Assembly (NCBI GenBank): GCA_964567685.1
Contig: CAZMNO010000016.1
Coordinates: forward strand, 3,645-67,644
Direction of reading: 5' to 3'
Source of the DNA: UBA5972 sp964567685
GTDB taxonomy: Bacteria; Pseudomonadota; Alphaproteobacteria; Rhodobacterales; Rhodobacteraceae
DNA length: 64,000 nucleotides
The notes below the pieces were generated by a model. That model saw only the letters and a list, made by a program, of their open reading frames with translations, was not told where the DNA came from and did no database searches. Both the position numbers and the translations under genes were made by a program. Of this stretch, positions 33,800 to 42,774 are shown one piece after another (position 1 is the stretch's first letter; every line of letters begins with the position of its first letter).

Positions 33800-34654
33800 A
33801 TGGGAGAAATCGTTCTCGCCGCCAAAATGACCCATGTGCCGACGATGCTGATGTCAGAGCAGGACGGCCCGGTTAAGGGAAAGCGGCAACCGGCCATTGA
33901 CGGCCATCTTGAGATTGCCCGCCGCGCCAAGGCGCTGGGGGCGGACACGGTTGTGGTGGTTGATACGCATTGGGTGGTGAATGCCGGCTATCACGTCAAT
34001 GCCAATGACCACTTCAAAGGGGTATTTACCTCAAATGAGTTTCCGCAATTCATCCAGAATATGGCGTTTGAATTTGACGGCAATCCCGAACTTGGCGATC
34101 TCATTGCCGAAAAGGCGCAGGCCAAAGATGTCTATACGCTCAGCCACCAGCTTGACAGCCTGGAACTGGAATACGGAACGCTGGTGCCAATGTATTTCAT
34201 GTCGCGCGAACACAAGATGAAGGTCATTTCGGTTGCCGGGTGGTGCACGGTCCACAGCCACGAAAGCTCGCGCAAGCTGGGCGAGGCGATCCGCGAAGCG
34301 ATCGAGGCCAGTGACAGCAAGGTGTTGCTGGTGGCCTCGGGTTCGTTGTCGCACCGGATCTGGCCGAATGACGACTATGCCGCCAATAACGGCACCTTTA
34401 CCATATCCAAGGAATTCAACCGACAAGTCGATCTGCATGTGCTTGAGCTGTGGAAGCGCGGTGAATGGGATACATTCATCAAGATGCTGCCGGAATATGC
34501 GGACTACTGTTGCGGCGAAGGCTCCATGCATGACACGGTCATGATGCTGGGGGCCCTTGGCTGGGACAAGTATACCGGCAAAGGCGAGGTCGTGACGGAG
34601 TATTTTCCAAGCTCGGGCACCGGGCAGACCAATGTGGTGCTGCCCGTCACTTAG
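33800..34654 (+). CDS. hpaD: 3,4-dihydroxyphenylacetate 2,3-dioxygenase (HpaD)
   Basis: Read from the ATG at 33800, with AAAGGA eight bases upstream (a GTG two codons earlier is less likely), the product has 284 residues. It is a class III (LigB-type) extradiol dioxygenase that opens the homoprotocatechuate ring with non-haem Fe(II). Metal-site histidines lie in AAKMTHVPTMLM and VVVDTHWVV, with SGSLSHRIWPND further on. This is the E. coli HpaD type, not the vicinal-oxygen-chelate type. It ends the hpaFED operon and converges on the MttB homolog. The upstream hydroxylase HpaBC is absent from the window. Confidence 0.93.
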   Translation: MGEIVLAAKMTHVPTMLMSEQDGPVKGKRQPAIDGHLEIARRAKALGADTVVVVDTHWVVNAGYHVNANDHFKGVFTSNEFPQFIQNMAFEFDGNPELGDLIAEKAQAKDVYTLSHQLDSLELEYGTLVPMYFMSREHKMKVISVAGWCTVHSHESSRKLGEAIREAIEASDSKVLLVASGSLSHRIWPNDDYAANNGTFTISKEFNRQVDLHVLELWKRGEWDTFIKMLPEYADYCCGEGSMHDTVMMLGALGWDKYTGKGEVVTEYFPSSGTGQTNVVLPVT

Positions 34655-34675
34655 CGGCTGACCCCATTGATGGCG

Positions 34676-36217
34676 TTACTGCTTTGGCAGGTGAATGTTG
34701 AAGCGGTCGCGGATCGCTTTGTCCGTCGCCGCATCGAACTGTGCCGCCGATGGCTTTGACAAAACGGCATTCTTTGTCTCGGTCGCTTTTTCCCTGAGAT
34801 TGGGTTTGCCCTTTTCCGCCCATTCCTTTGGGGACGAGCGATCACCCAGACGCGGATAGATATAGTCGGTCTGCATCAGGCTGAGTGTCTGATCCGAGCC
34901 TAGATAATGGCCCGGCCCCTCCAGACAGACGCGGCGCATCGTGTCAAGCGACAGATTTTCATCGGTGACATTGATGCCGCGTACACAGCGCATCGACTGG
35001 CCCAGAAGATCATCGCCGATGATCAGGCTTTCATGGCAGAACCCCAGCAAAGAGGCGTGCATGCCGACGCTTTCATAAACCATGTTGAGGCCAGCCAGTC
35101 CCGCCATCACGTTGGAATGTGCCTGCTCATAGCCGGCCTGCATATCGGGCATCTTGGCGTCAGCAATGCCAGCAGCCGCCCCACCCGGAAGCCCATAAAA
35201 ACGGTGCATCTGGGCGCAACCAGCGCTTAAGAGCGCCTGCTCGCCTGACCCCCCTGACATCGCCCCGGTGCGCAAGTCGGAGACGAAAGGCCAGGTTCCG
35301 AATATCGCCGGATGCCCCGGTTTTACGGCGTTGACATAAACCAGCCCTGCAAGGCATTCCGCCACCGCCTGCACAATCGCCCCGGCAATCGAGGCGGGTG
35401 CCGTGGCACCTGCCTGACCGGCAGACAACAACAGAACCGGCATGCCGCCCGCAATGCAGGCTTCCAGCACTTCGCAGGCTTCTGTGGCGAATTTCATTGG
35501 CGGGATGACAAAGCAGATCGAAGCAGAGATGAACGGGCGCGCGCGCCATGCGGCCTCACCCCCGGCAATGGCGTGAATGAGGTCAAGGCAGCCCGGTACA
35601 TAGGCAGGCTCGGTAAAGCTGGTGCCGATATGTTTGGAAGTGCCGGAACAGGCGGCATAGATGGTATTGAGGTCCATCTCGAAATTGTCCTCGATATCGC
35701 GGCACACCATTGGGCGCTGGAAAAAATGCACGTTATCAAGGGTGTTGACGATTTTGGCAGCATCAAACAGATCCTGAACCGTGCTTTCACGGTACTCGCG
35801 GGCCTGAATATCGACCATGTGCACAGCGGCCCCCGCAGTGCCGTAGTGAACCCGGTTGCCACTGAGATCGAGGTCGTATTTGGGATCACGGGCTGAAAGC
35901 GTGATGTCTTTGGCCGCCATTTCCAGCGATCTTTCCACCAGATCACGGGGAAAGCGAATGCGCTCGTCATCGCCAAGAATCGCCCCGGCACCGGTAAGAA
36001 TTTCAACGCCGGACGGGGGCGCATCCGCAAGGCCGATCTCTTCCAGAGCCGTCAGGGCGGCCTCGTGGATTTTTTCAACTTCGGTCTGGCTCAGCGGGTT
36101 GTAAACACCGCCCTCAAGGCCTGGGCGGACGGGGCGGATATCTTCGGCCAAAGGGGCTGCGCGCAGGGCCTGACGGGCGGAACGGCCGCCAGAGCGGCGG
36201 GGGCGGGGAACGGACAT
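34676..36217 (-). CDS. MttB-family (non-pyrrolysine) methylamine:corrinoid methyltransferase homolog
   Basis: The 513-residue protein matches the trimethylamine/glycine-betaine methyltransferase MttB superfamily, with a basic N-terminus (PRPRRSGGRSARQALRA), VHYGTAGAAVHMVDIQ, and GMPVLLLSAGQAGATAPASIA. The frame has no internal amber codon, so no pyrrolysine is involved; such members demethylate betaine-type quaternary amines in studied cases. A corrinoid protein and a methylcorrinoid:folate methyltransferase would be needed, yet neither adjoins it. It lies alone, convergent with hpaD. A weak ribosome site precedes the start. The presence of a trimethylamine operon 20 kb away suggests the cell handles methylated amines in more than one way. 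Confidence 0.85.
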   Translation of the reverse strand: MSVPRPRRSGGRSARQALRAAPLAEDIRPVRPGLEGGVYNPLSQTEVEKIHEAALTALEEIGLADAPPSGVEILTGAGAILGDDERIRFPRDLVERSLEMAAKDITLSARDPKYDLDLSGNRVHYGTAGAAVHMVDIQAREYRESTVQDLFDAAKIVNTLDNVHFFQRPMVCRDIEDNFEMDLNTIYAACSGTSKHIGTSFTEPAYVPGCLDLIHAIAGGEAAWRARPFISASICFVIPPMKFATEACEVLEACIAGGMPVLLLSAGQAGATAPASIAGAIVQAVAECLAGLVYVNAVKPGHPAIFGTWPFVSDLRTGAMSGGSGEQALLSAGCAQMHRFYGLPGGAAAGIADAKMPDMQAGYEQAHSNVMAGLAGLNMVYESVGMHASLLGFCHESLIIGDDLLGQSMRCVRGINVTDENLSLDTMRRVCLEGPGHYLGSDQTLSLMQTDYIYPRLGDRSSPKEWAEKGKPNLREKATETKNAVLSKPSAAQFDAATDKAIRDRFNIHLPKQ

Positions 36218-36482
36218 GGTGAAAACTCATTGGAACTTGCGGGCGTGGATTGGCGGACTAATGGCCGGTTTAAGGGCGGCCACGCGCCGCGCGACCACGA
36301 TCCGCACCAATGGTACGGCTGATCAATTCCACTTTCCAGGCATTGCCCCGCATAGAGAGGTTCCTTTGAGTTTGGTGAAATTCAATTTGAATATTTCACG
36401 CGCGGCATCTTGTCTGTTTGCGGCAATGTGGTCGCAAACGGTGTTTTTGCCGAATTTCGGATAATCCCGGTAAATCAGGTGG

Positions 36483-37541
36483 CTACCAGCTGCCGGATGC
36501 GCCACCACCGGACGAGGAGCCGCCGCTGAAAGAACTGCCCGAGGATGACGACGAGGATTTTGACTTTCTCGGTATGGTGACGGTTTCAGAATAGCTGTGA
36601 TCACAATTGCGGCAATTGTAATCAATCCTGGCGCGTCCGCTGCTGCTGGTTGTGGCGCTTGAAAGCACAGTGCGCAGGGAATGCAGCGTGCGATAATCGC
36701 AGGAAGGGCAGGCGGAATAGCCGCTGAACCAGGCCCGGTAGCCTTCGATCAGCACATGGTCGTCATGCGCGCAGTACCAGACGTCATAATCCTTGGAATT
36801 CAGGCTTTCCTCGACCTTTTGTCCATGCGCCAGCCATTTATCATCGCTCTCTTCGGAAAGCCGCGTCATTTTGCGCCCACAAAGATCACATTGGCGCGGG
36901 CGATTGCGCAGAAACCGGCGGAAGCGAAATCCGCCAAAGCCGCTGCTGACAATGGCCAATGCACCCAAAATCCAGGCGAAGAACCCACCGGAACGTACTG
37001 AACTGGCGATGTTATCTGCCTCCAGACGCAAACGCGAAGAGGTGGTGTAACCCGCATCGGTAAACTCAAGCCGTGTGCGCTTGATGGTTTCCGTGACCCC
37101 GGCTTCGATGCCTTTTGCGTATTCGTCCTCTTTGAACCAGGGGATGAAATGATGGTCGATAACGCGCTTGACTCGGTCATCGAACACCGGCGGATAGCCT
37201 TTGCCAAGTTCGATGCGCATATCGCGGTCCTGTCGCGCGACAAGGACCAGAATCCCGTCATTGCGCCTGGGATCACCGATCCCCCAGCTGTTGAATAGCC
37301 CGGTGGCAAAAGGCTCAATCGCATCGCTCGGGCCGTAATCCAGTCGGCTTTCGATGGTGACGACCGTCATTTCGACGCCGCGCTCAGCTTTAACTGCCTT
37401 GAGCGATTTGACGATCCGCGCCTCGGTTTCCGCGTCAATCAGATCAGCAAAATCATTGACATAGACGGATGTATAGGCCGGGTAGTTCTGGGCCTGCACG
37501 GCAAAGGGCATAAGGAGGATGAGGATAAGTACATAGCGCAT
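36483..37541 (-). CDS. TPM-domain membrane protein (YgcG type) with zinc ribbons
   Basis: The 352-residue protein has a signal peptide (MRYVLILILLMPFAVQA), a TPM domain (about 25-165; VNDFADLIDAETEARI, and WGIGDPRRNDGILVLVARQDRDMRIELGKG), and a membrane span near 186-205. The C-terminal cytoplasmic part carries several CxxC pairs (CDLCGRK, CPSCDY, CRNCDH), which suggest two or three zinc ribbons. A low-complexity Ser/Gly tail ends GGGASGSW, as is usual for the family. TPM proteins have reported acid-phosphatase or photosystem-repair links in plants; the bacterial role is unclear. A single gene on the minus strand, following the decarboxylase. Confidence 0.85.
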   Translation of the reverse strand: MRYVLILILLMPFAVQAQNYPAYTSVYVNDFADLIDAETEARIVKSLKAVKAERGVEMTVVTIESRLDYGPSDAIEPFATGLFNSWGIGDPRRNDGILVLVARQDRDMRIELGKGYPPVFDDRVKRVIDHHFIPWFKEDEYAKGIEAGVTETIKRTRLEFTDAGYTTSSRLRLEADNIASSVRSGGFFAWILGALAIVSSGFGGFRFRRFLRNRPRQCDLCGRKMTRLSEESDDKWLAHGQKVEESLNSKDYDVWYCAHDDHVLIEGYRAWFSGYSACPSCDYRTLHSLRTVLSSATTSSSGRARIDYNCRNCDHSYSETVTIPRKSKSSSSSSGSSFSGGSSSGGGASGSW

Positions 37542-37595
37542 GGGCTGAGTATAGCTTGCGGCGCGGCCAAATCCACTGATTGTGAGCCAAAAGCG

Positions 37596-37607
37596 TTGTG
37601 ATCACAA
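37596..37607. promoter_or_regulatory. Perfect 12-bp palindrome upstream of the TPM gene
   Basis: TTGTGATCACAA is self-complementary and lies 55 bases before the TPM gene start, in the short gap after the decarboxylase gene. It resembles a regulator half-site pair but lacks the six-base spacer of a CRP site. An 11-base copy (TGTGATCACAA) also occurs inside the TPM gene at 36596-36606. Confidence 0.35.
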
Positions 37608-37620
37608 ATACAACTCCGGT

Positions 37621-39033
37621 CTAATCCTGTTCCATCTGCCCGGCAAGGTCGCACAAAACGTCATATACGCTCATCACATCGTCGCGCGTACAGTCAAACT
37701 GTCCTGCGGTCATGCGGATGACGAACCGCCCCTCGTGATGGGTTTGCGTAAGATAAATCCGCCCGTCATCGTTTACGCGCGCCAATAGTTGTTCCGTTGC
37801 CGTGTCAGCATTCGCCCCCGCAGGTGTGAATTGAAAGGTAAAAAGCGCCAGACGGCTGTGGGTGACAATCTCAAACGCGGGATGCGCCGCCAGTTTCGCC
37901 TCCAATTCCTGAACCCACGCGACGTGATTACGGATGCGGGCGCGCAGCCCTTCCAGCCCGTAGGCGCGCATCAGGAACCAGAGCTTGAGTGCACGAAAAC
38001 GGCGACCCAGTGGAATTGTCCATTCATTGTAATTGGTTATCTCATCCGCACCGATCGTTTCCAGATAGGAAGGGCGCAAGCCGAGGGTCCTGATCTGGGG
38101 CACCGGATCGGCGAGAAACTGAACCGAACAGTCAAATTGCGCCCCCAGCCATTTATGCGGATTGAATACGATGGAATCGGCCCCGTCCACACCCTGCCAG
38201 ATCGGGCGGAACTCAGGGCAGATCATCGCAGACCCGGCCCAGGCGGCATCGACATGGGTGTAAAGCCCTTCCTCTTTTGCCACCGCCATAATCTCGGCCA
38301 CATTGTCCGATGCCCCGATTGAGGTGCCCCCGACACAGATCACCACGCCTGCCGGCAAAAGCCCGGCATCGCGATCTGCCCTGATCGCAGCCTGCAGTGC
38401 GTCAGGGCGCATGGCGTAATCATCGTCTGTCGGGATCTTCACCAGATTCTGCTGCCCGATCCCGGCCACCCAGCAGGCTTTGTCAATCGACGAATGGGTC
38501 TGAGCGGAGGCATAGATGCGCGGTGTCTTTTCTCCCGCCAGCCCCGATTCAATACCACGCCAGTCAATTGCACGTTCACGCATGGTCAGAATGGCCGACA
38601 GGGTGGCCGAGGTTGCACTGTCCTGAATGACCCCGGTGAAATGCGGCGCGAGGCCAAGCGCATCCCTGAGCCAGCCGATCATGACTCCTTCGATTTCGGT
38701 AGCCGCGGGCGAGGTCTGCCAGAGCATGCATTGTGCAGAGATCGTGTTGGCAAGCTGCTCGGCCACCATCGAAGCGGGCGATGCGTTGGAGGGGAAATAG
38801 GCAAAAAACCTTGGATGCTGCCAATGGGTCATGCCATCGGGCACGATGCGCACGAAATCGGCAAATATGGTTTCCATGTCTTCAGGTAGTTCCGGTGCGG
38901 CGCTCGGAAGCTGCGCTGCAATATCACCGGGCTTGACCTGCGCCCTTACCGGGCGGTCGCGCAGGCCGTCCAGATAGTCCTGCGACCAATCCGTTGCCCG
39001 GTTCGACCATTTGGTGAGTTCGTCTTTGTCCAT
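37621..39033 (-). CDS. PLP-dependent aromatic-type amino-acid decarboxylase (group II)
   Basis: Read from the ATG at 39033, which has GGAG six bases upstream, the protein has 470 residues. It belongs to group II PLP decarboxylases (aromatic L-amino-acid, tyrosine, tryptophan or glutamate decarboxylases). The PLP lysine is in VFNPHKWLG, with HVDAAWAGSAMICPEFR and WQHPRFFAYFPSNAS typical of the aromatic subgroup. It would convert an aromatic amino acid to its amine in the cytoplasm. It is the third gene of an operon with an aminotransferase and an isocitrate-lyase-family enzyme. The nearby Hpa route degrades the acid derived from tyramine or dopamine, which fits an aromatic substrate, but this is inference. 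Confidence 0.82.
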   Translation of the reverse strand: MDKDELTKWSNRATDWSQDYLDGLRDRPVRAQVKPGDIAAQLPSAAPELPEDMETIFADFVRIVPDGMTHWQHPRFFAYFPSNASPASMVAEQLANTISAQCMLWQTSPAATEIEGVMIGWLRDALGLAPHFTGVIQDSATSATLSAILTMRERAIDWRGIESGLAGEKTPRIYASAQTHSSIDKACWVAGIGQQNLVKIPTDDDYAMRPDALQAAIRADRDAGLLPAGVVICVGGTSIGASDNVAEIMAVAKEEGLYTHVDAAWAGSAMICPEFRPIWQGVDGADSIVFNPHKWLGAQFDCSVQFLADPVPQIRTLGLRPSYLETIGADEITNYNEWTIPLGRRFRALKLWFLMRAYGLEGLRARIRNHVAWVQELEAKLAAHPAFEIVTHSRLALFTFQFTPAGANADTATEQLLARVNDDGRIYLTQTHHEGRFVIRMTAGQFDCTRDDVMSVYDVLCDLAGQMEQD

Positions 39034-39079
39034 TGATTTCTCCGTTCGCCGCAACCCCGCCAGAGGTGATCAGGCGCCT

Positions 39080-39883
39080 TCAGCTATCAGCGAGCGCGTC
39101 AAATCCAATTCCGCTGGACATCGATGCGAACGTGCCCTTTGAATACATCCCGTCAGCCGCATCCGCCACCGCACCAAGTGCATGGCGGGCAAGGGTCGAG
39201 CCCAGACTCACTCGCGCCACCCCCATTTCTGCGAATTCGGCCAGCGTTGTCTGAAGGTAGGGTCCGGCGGCGAGTGCGTTCACCGGAGCGTTTAGAGTTT
39301 TGCAGATCCTGCGTAAATCAGCGGATGTCTTGGTCATCGGCGCATAAAGGCAATCCGCCCCAGCGGCTTCAAACGCGATCAGTCGGCGCAGTGCTTCGTC
39401 AATATCATAGCTTCCCACCATGATCCCGTCAGCGCGGGCGACCAGCACGAAATCACGTGGCAACGCGCGCGCTGCCGCCGTTGCAGCACGGATACGTTCC
39501 ACCGCCAGATCAAAGGGATAGGGCGTGTTATCGGGGATCGTTGCATCCTCGATGGAAATCCCGGCCAATCCGGCCTCGGCGGCCAGTCGCACGGTATCGG
39601 CCAGCTTATCCGGATCATCGGCGTAGCCATTTTCAAAATCCCCGGAAACCGGCAAAGGCGTGGCTGCAACGATACACTCTGCATGGGCAAGCGCCTGATC
39701 GAGCGTCACCTCACCATCACTGACACCCAGCGTTGCGGCCACCGCCCAGGAACTGGTTCCCAGCGCCTCAGCGCCGGCATTTGCCAGCAGTTTAGCACTG
39801 GCGGCATCCCAGACATTAGCCAGAATGAACGGATTGCCGGGTTGGTGAAGGGCCCGAAATGCCGGGCCCGGATCGTGGGTCAT
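39080..39883 (-). CDS. Isocitrate lyase / PEP mutase family enzyme
   Basis: The 267-residue barrel protein belongs to the ICL/PEP-mutase superfamily with NPFILANVWDAASAKLLANAG, the metal region SGDFENGYADDPDKLADTV and IEDATIPDN. PEP mutases carry EDKxxxxxNS at the last site, which is absent, so phosphonate synthesis is not supported. Oxaloacetate decarboxylase, 2-methylisocitrate lyase-like or another carboxylate lyase activity is more likely. The start overlaps the stop of the aminotransferase by four bases (ATGA), indicating a shared pathway, and 46 bases separate it from the decarboxylase. The substrate is unknown. Confidence 0.8.
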   Translation of the reverse strand: MTHDPGPAFRALHQPGNPFILANVWDAASAKLLANAGAEALGTSSWAVAATLGVSDGEVTLDQALAHAECIVAATPLPVSGDFENGYADDPDKLADTVRLAAEAGLAGISIEDATIPDNTPYPFDLAVERIRAATAAARALPRDFVLVARADGIMVGSYDIDEALRRLIAFEAAGADCLYAPMTKTSADLRRICKTLNAPVNALAAGPYLQTTLAEFAEMGVARVSLGSTLARHALGAVADAADGMYSKGTFASMSSGIGFDALADS

Positions 39884-41061
39884 GGGATTTTCCTTTGTGC
39901 AAAAGCCGAAAGTCGTTTCAGGGCGGTGACAAAGCGGTCGTCTTCGATAGTCATAGCCACCCTGATATGACCAGCAGCGGCGCGCCCGAAGCTTTCTCCG
40001 GGCATCACCGCGATTTTTTCCTTTTCAAGCAGTTCCAGTGCGAAATCCTCGCCGCTCATCCCGGTCGCCCGGATATCCAGCATCAGATACATCGCCCCTG
40101 AGGAGGGGACCAGATGGAGAGCATTGCCTTCCTTGAAGACCGCCTGCGCCAGTTGCCGTCGCCTGCGAAAAACATCCGCGACATCGCGCTCCAGCGCCTC
40201 GCCCTGTTCTAGCGCAAAGAGGGCGGCATCCTGAATGAACCCGGCCACCCCGTAGGTGGTGCTGGTCGAGAGGTCAATCAGGCAGTCGACCACCGCCTCG
40301 GGTGCCACGATCCAGCCAACCCGCGAGCCGGTCATCGCATGGCTTTTGGACATCGAGCCGATGACCAGCGTCCGCTCAGCCATGCCTAGCTCTGCGCGCG
40401 GGCTGAGATGTTCGCCCTGCCAGATCTGCGTGTCATAAACCTCGTCCGAAATCAGCCAGAGGTCGTGTGATCTGGCAAATTCGCAAACCATGCGGATGGT
40501 CTCCGGTGAATAGACAACACCGGTCGGATTGTTCGGCGAATTGATCAAAAGCGAACGCGCGCCTTTGGCACTGGCCTCAAGTTCCGCCCGTGTCGGCTGA
40601 AAATCATCTTCAGGATGGGTTTCAATCGCGACATCCACCCCTCCGGCGGCACGGATGGTGCCGGGATAGGTGGCGTAATAGGGGTCAAGGTAAAGGGCAC
40701 GATCCCCGGCATCCAGAACGGCGATATGGGCAGCAAACAGCCCGGCCTGCCCGCCGGGGGTGACGATGATGTTCCTATAAGTGGTCGCAACACCCGTGCG
40801 GGCCGCAACCCGTGCCGCAATCGCTTCGCGCAGCGGCCTCGAGCCCGGCACGATGGCATAGCCGGTATTACCGCCAGTAGCGCTTTGGTTCATCGCTGCC
40901 AGAATTGCGCCGTCGGTTTTCCGGTCATGCTCGCCGATGGTCAGTTCCAGAATATCCTCACCGGCGTCCTTTAGCTTGCGGGCTTTGTAAAACACCCCCC
41001 AGCCATCGGCACCGCCTTTGTTGATATTGCTGATCCTCTCGGAAATCTTCATCGTCGGCAC
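39880..41061 (-). CDS. Class I/II PLP-dependent aminotransferase
   Basis: The 393-residue protein is a fold-type I aspartate-aminotransferase-like enzyme: ILELTIGEHDRKTDGAI, INSPNNPTGVVY, DEVYD and the PLP lysine in GSMSKSHAMTGSRVGW. Transamination of an aromatic or neutral amino acid is typical. The start may be the GTG at 41061 or the ATG three codons on; neither has a strong ribosome site. It heads the operon with the isocitrate-lyase-family enzyme (four-base overlap) and the aromatic-type decarboxylase. It is divergent from cysS across a 260-base gap in which I see no gene. Confidence 0.85.
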   Translation of the reverse strand: MPTMKISERISNINKGGADGWGVFYKARKLKDAGEDILELTIGEHDRKTDGAILAAMNQSATGGNTGYAIVPGSRPLREAIAARVAARTGVATTYRNIIVTPGGQAGLFAAHIAVLDAGDRALYLDPYYATYPGTIRAAGGVDVAIETHPEDDFQPTRAELEASAKGARSLLINSPNNPTGVVYSPETIRMVCEFARSHDLWLISDEVYDTQIWQGEHLSPRAELGMAERTLVIGSMSKSHAMTGSRVGWIVAPEAVVDCLIDLSTSTTYGVAGFIQDAALFALEQGEALERDVADVFRRRRQLAQAVFKEGNALHLVPSSGAMYLMLDIRATGMSGEDFALELLEKEKIAVMPGESFGRAAAGHIRVAMTIEDDRFVTALKRLSAFAQRKIP

Positions 41062-41321
41062 TCGTTCGTTCGCGGTTGCAGAGCCCGGACGGCATCACGA
41101 TTCTGGGTCGCTTGGCAAGGGGCTCTGTGCACCCTCTCAGGTATTTACCTTGCAATCGGGCGGTGTTTTCACTAGACCCGCTCCTATGAAACAGCCGATC
41201 GCCATCTTGCGGATTTGTATTACCTGCTGACATAAGTCGGGCGGGCTGTTCTCTTGTTTTCAATTCAAATGCCAAGTGATAAGTCCGCGAAAGCGGGGAT
41301 ATTGACTATGAGAACAGACCA

Positions 41322-42737
41322 ATGACAGAGATAAAGCTTTACAATACCAAAACCCGCAGCAAGCAAGTTTTCACGCCTTTAGACGATAAGGATGTGCGCA
41401 TGTATGTCTGCGGGCCAACGGTCTATGACCGCGCCCATATCGGCAATGCGCGGCCTGTCATTGTGTTTGACGTTCTCTACAGACTCTTGCGCGAAGTCTA
41501 TGGGGCCGATCACGTCACCTATGCGCGCAATTTCACCGATGTCGATGACAAGATCAACGCGACAGCGCTGGCGCGCAAGGAAACAGGCGCAGAAGGCACG
41601 TTGGAAGAGCTGATTCAAGAGCGCACCAACGAGACCATCGGTTGGTTTCTTGATGACATGCACGCGCTTGGGAATTTGCCACCGAACAAGGCACCACGGG
41701 CGACCGAGTATATCGCCGAGATGGTTGTGATGATCGAGGAGTTGATTGCCTCGGGTCACGCCTATGAGGCCGAAGGGCATGTGCTGTTTGATGTGCATTC
41801 CTATCAAAAATACGGCACGCTTTCGGGCCGTTCGGTTGATGACATGATCGCAGGCGCCAGGGTTGAGGTCGCACCCTACAAGCGCGATCCGATGGATTTC
41901 GTGCTGTGGAAACCCTCAGATGATGATCTGCCGGGCTGGGACAGCCCCTGGGGCCGCGGCCGCCCCGGCTGGCATATCGAATGCTCGGCCATGACCAAAG
42001 CGCTGTTTGGCGAGCGCTTTGACATTCACGGCGGCGGGCTTGATCTGGCCTTTCCGCATCACGAGAACGAAAAGGCACAAAGCTGCTGCGAGGCGGGCGA
42101 AGACAGTTTCGCCCAAGTCTGGATGCATAACGAGATGCTGCAGGTCGAAGGCAAGAAGATGTCCAAATCCCTGGGCAATTTCTTTTCGGTGCGCGAGCTT
42201 CTGGATCAGGGCTGGCCGGGCGAGGTGATCCGGTTTGTGTTCTTGTCGACGCATTATCGCAAGCCGATGGACTGGACTGAGAAGAAGGCGCGGGAGGCCG
42301 AGGCGACGCTGGGGAAGTGGTACACTTTAACCGACGGCATTGATATGGATTCAGGACCGCTCGAATACGTGGTCGAGTTGCTTGCAGACGATTTGAACAC
42401 TGCCGGAGTAATTGCGCTTATCCATGAGCTTGCGAAGGCGGGAAGGGCACCAGAGGTCCATGCTCTGATGAATCTGTTGGGCTTTCCAGAAGCGAGCGAA
42501 GTAGATTGGTTTAGAGATCGACCGAAGGTTGTTTCTACTGTGGGAGGAAATCACTCGATACTTCGGCCCTTATTGAAAAAGTGGGAAGACCTAAGAAACG
42601 AGAAAAAGTACTTGGAAGCAGATGCATTGAAATCAAAGATGGAGGCTGCCGGTCTCAAGATTTCTGCCACTCAATTGGGTCCGCACGCTGAATTGCTTGA
42701 CAGTTTTGACCCCTCCAAACTGGAGGCTCTCAAATGA
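41322..42737 (+). CDS. cysS: Cysteinyl-tRNA synthetase
   Basis: The 471-residue class I synthetase charges tRNA-Cys. It has YVCGPTVYDRAHIGNARP (zinc cysteine and HIGH-type motif), GWHIECSAM, FPHHENEKAQ and the KMSKSLGN loop. Length is normal for alphaproteobacteria. From about base 42310 the DNA is visibly more AT-rich and codon choice changes, covering the C-terminal helical and anticodon-binding part (from about residue 335, beginning VELLADDLNTAGVIALIHEL). The reading frame is intact, so this looks like recombination with a diverged allele, not decay. A large palindromic element follows within 40 bases. Confidence 0.95.
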   Translation: MTEIKLYNTKTRSKQVFTPLDDKDVRMYVCGPTVYDRAHIGNARPVIVFDVLYRLLREVYGADHVTYARNFTDVDDKINATALARKETGAEGTLEELIQERTNETIGWFLDDMHALGNLPPNKAPRATEYIAEMVVMIEELIASGHAYEAEGHVLFDVHSYQKYGTLSGRSVDDMIAGARVEVAPYKRDPMDFVLWKPSDDDLPGWDSPWGRGRPGWHIECSAMTKALFGERFDIHGGGLDLAFPHHENEKAQSCCEAGEDSFAQVWMHNEMLQVEGKKMSKSLGNFFSVRELLDQGWPGEVIRFVFLSTHYRKPMDWTEKKAREAEATLGKWYTLTDGIDMDSGPLEYVVELLADDLNTAGVIALIHELAKAGRAPEVHALMNLLGFPEASEVDWFRDRPKVVSTVGGNHSILRPLLKKWEDLRNEKKYLEADALKSKMEAAGLKISATQLGPHAELLDSFDPSKLEALK

Positions 42738-42774
42738 CCGCTTCTATTTGGCAAAAATACTCAAATCCAACACA

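Noticed and set aside
34676..36217. Pyrrolysine-type trimethylamine methyltransferase
   Set aside because: The frame contains no internal amber codon, so this is the non-pyrrolysine branch of the MttB superfamily.
39080..41061. Phosphonate biosynthesis from the PEP-mutase-family gene plus aminotransferase and decarboxylase
   Set aside because: The EDKxxxxxNS signature of PEP mutases is absent (IEDATIPDN instead), and there is no phosphonopyruvate decarboxylase of the thiamine type.
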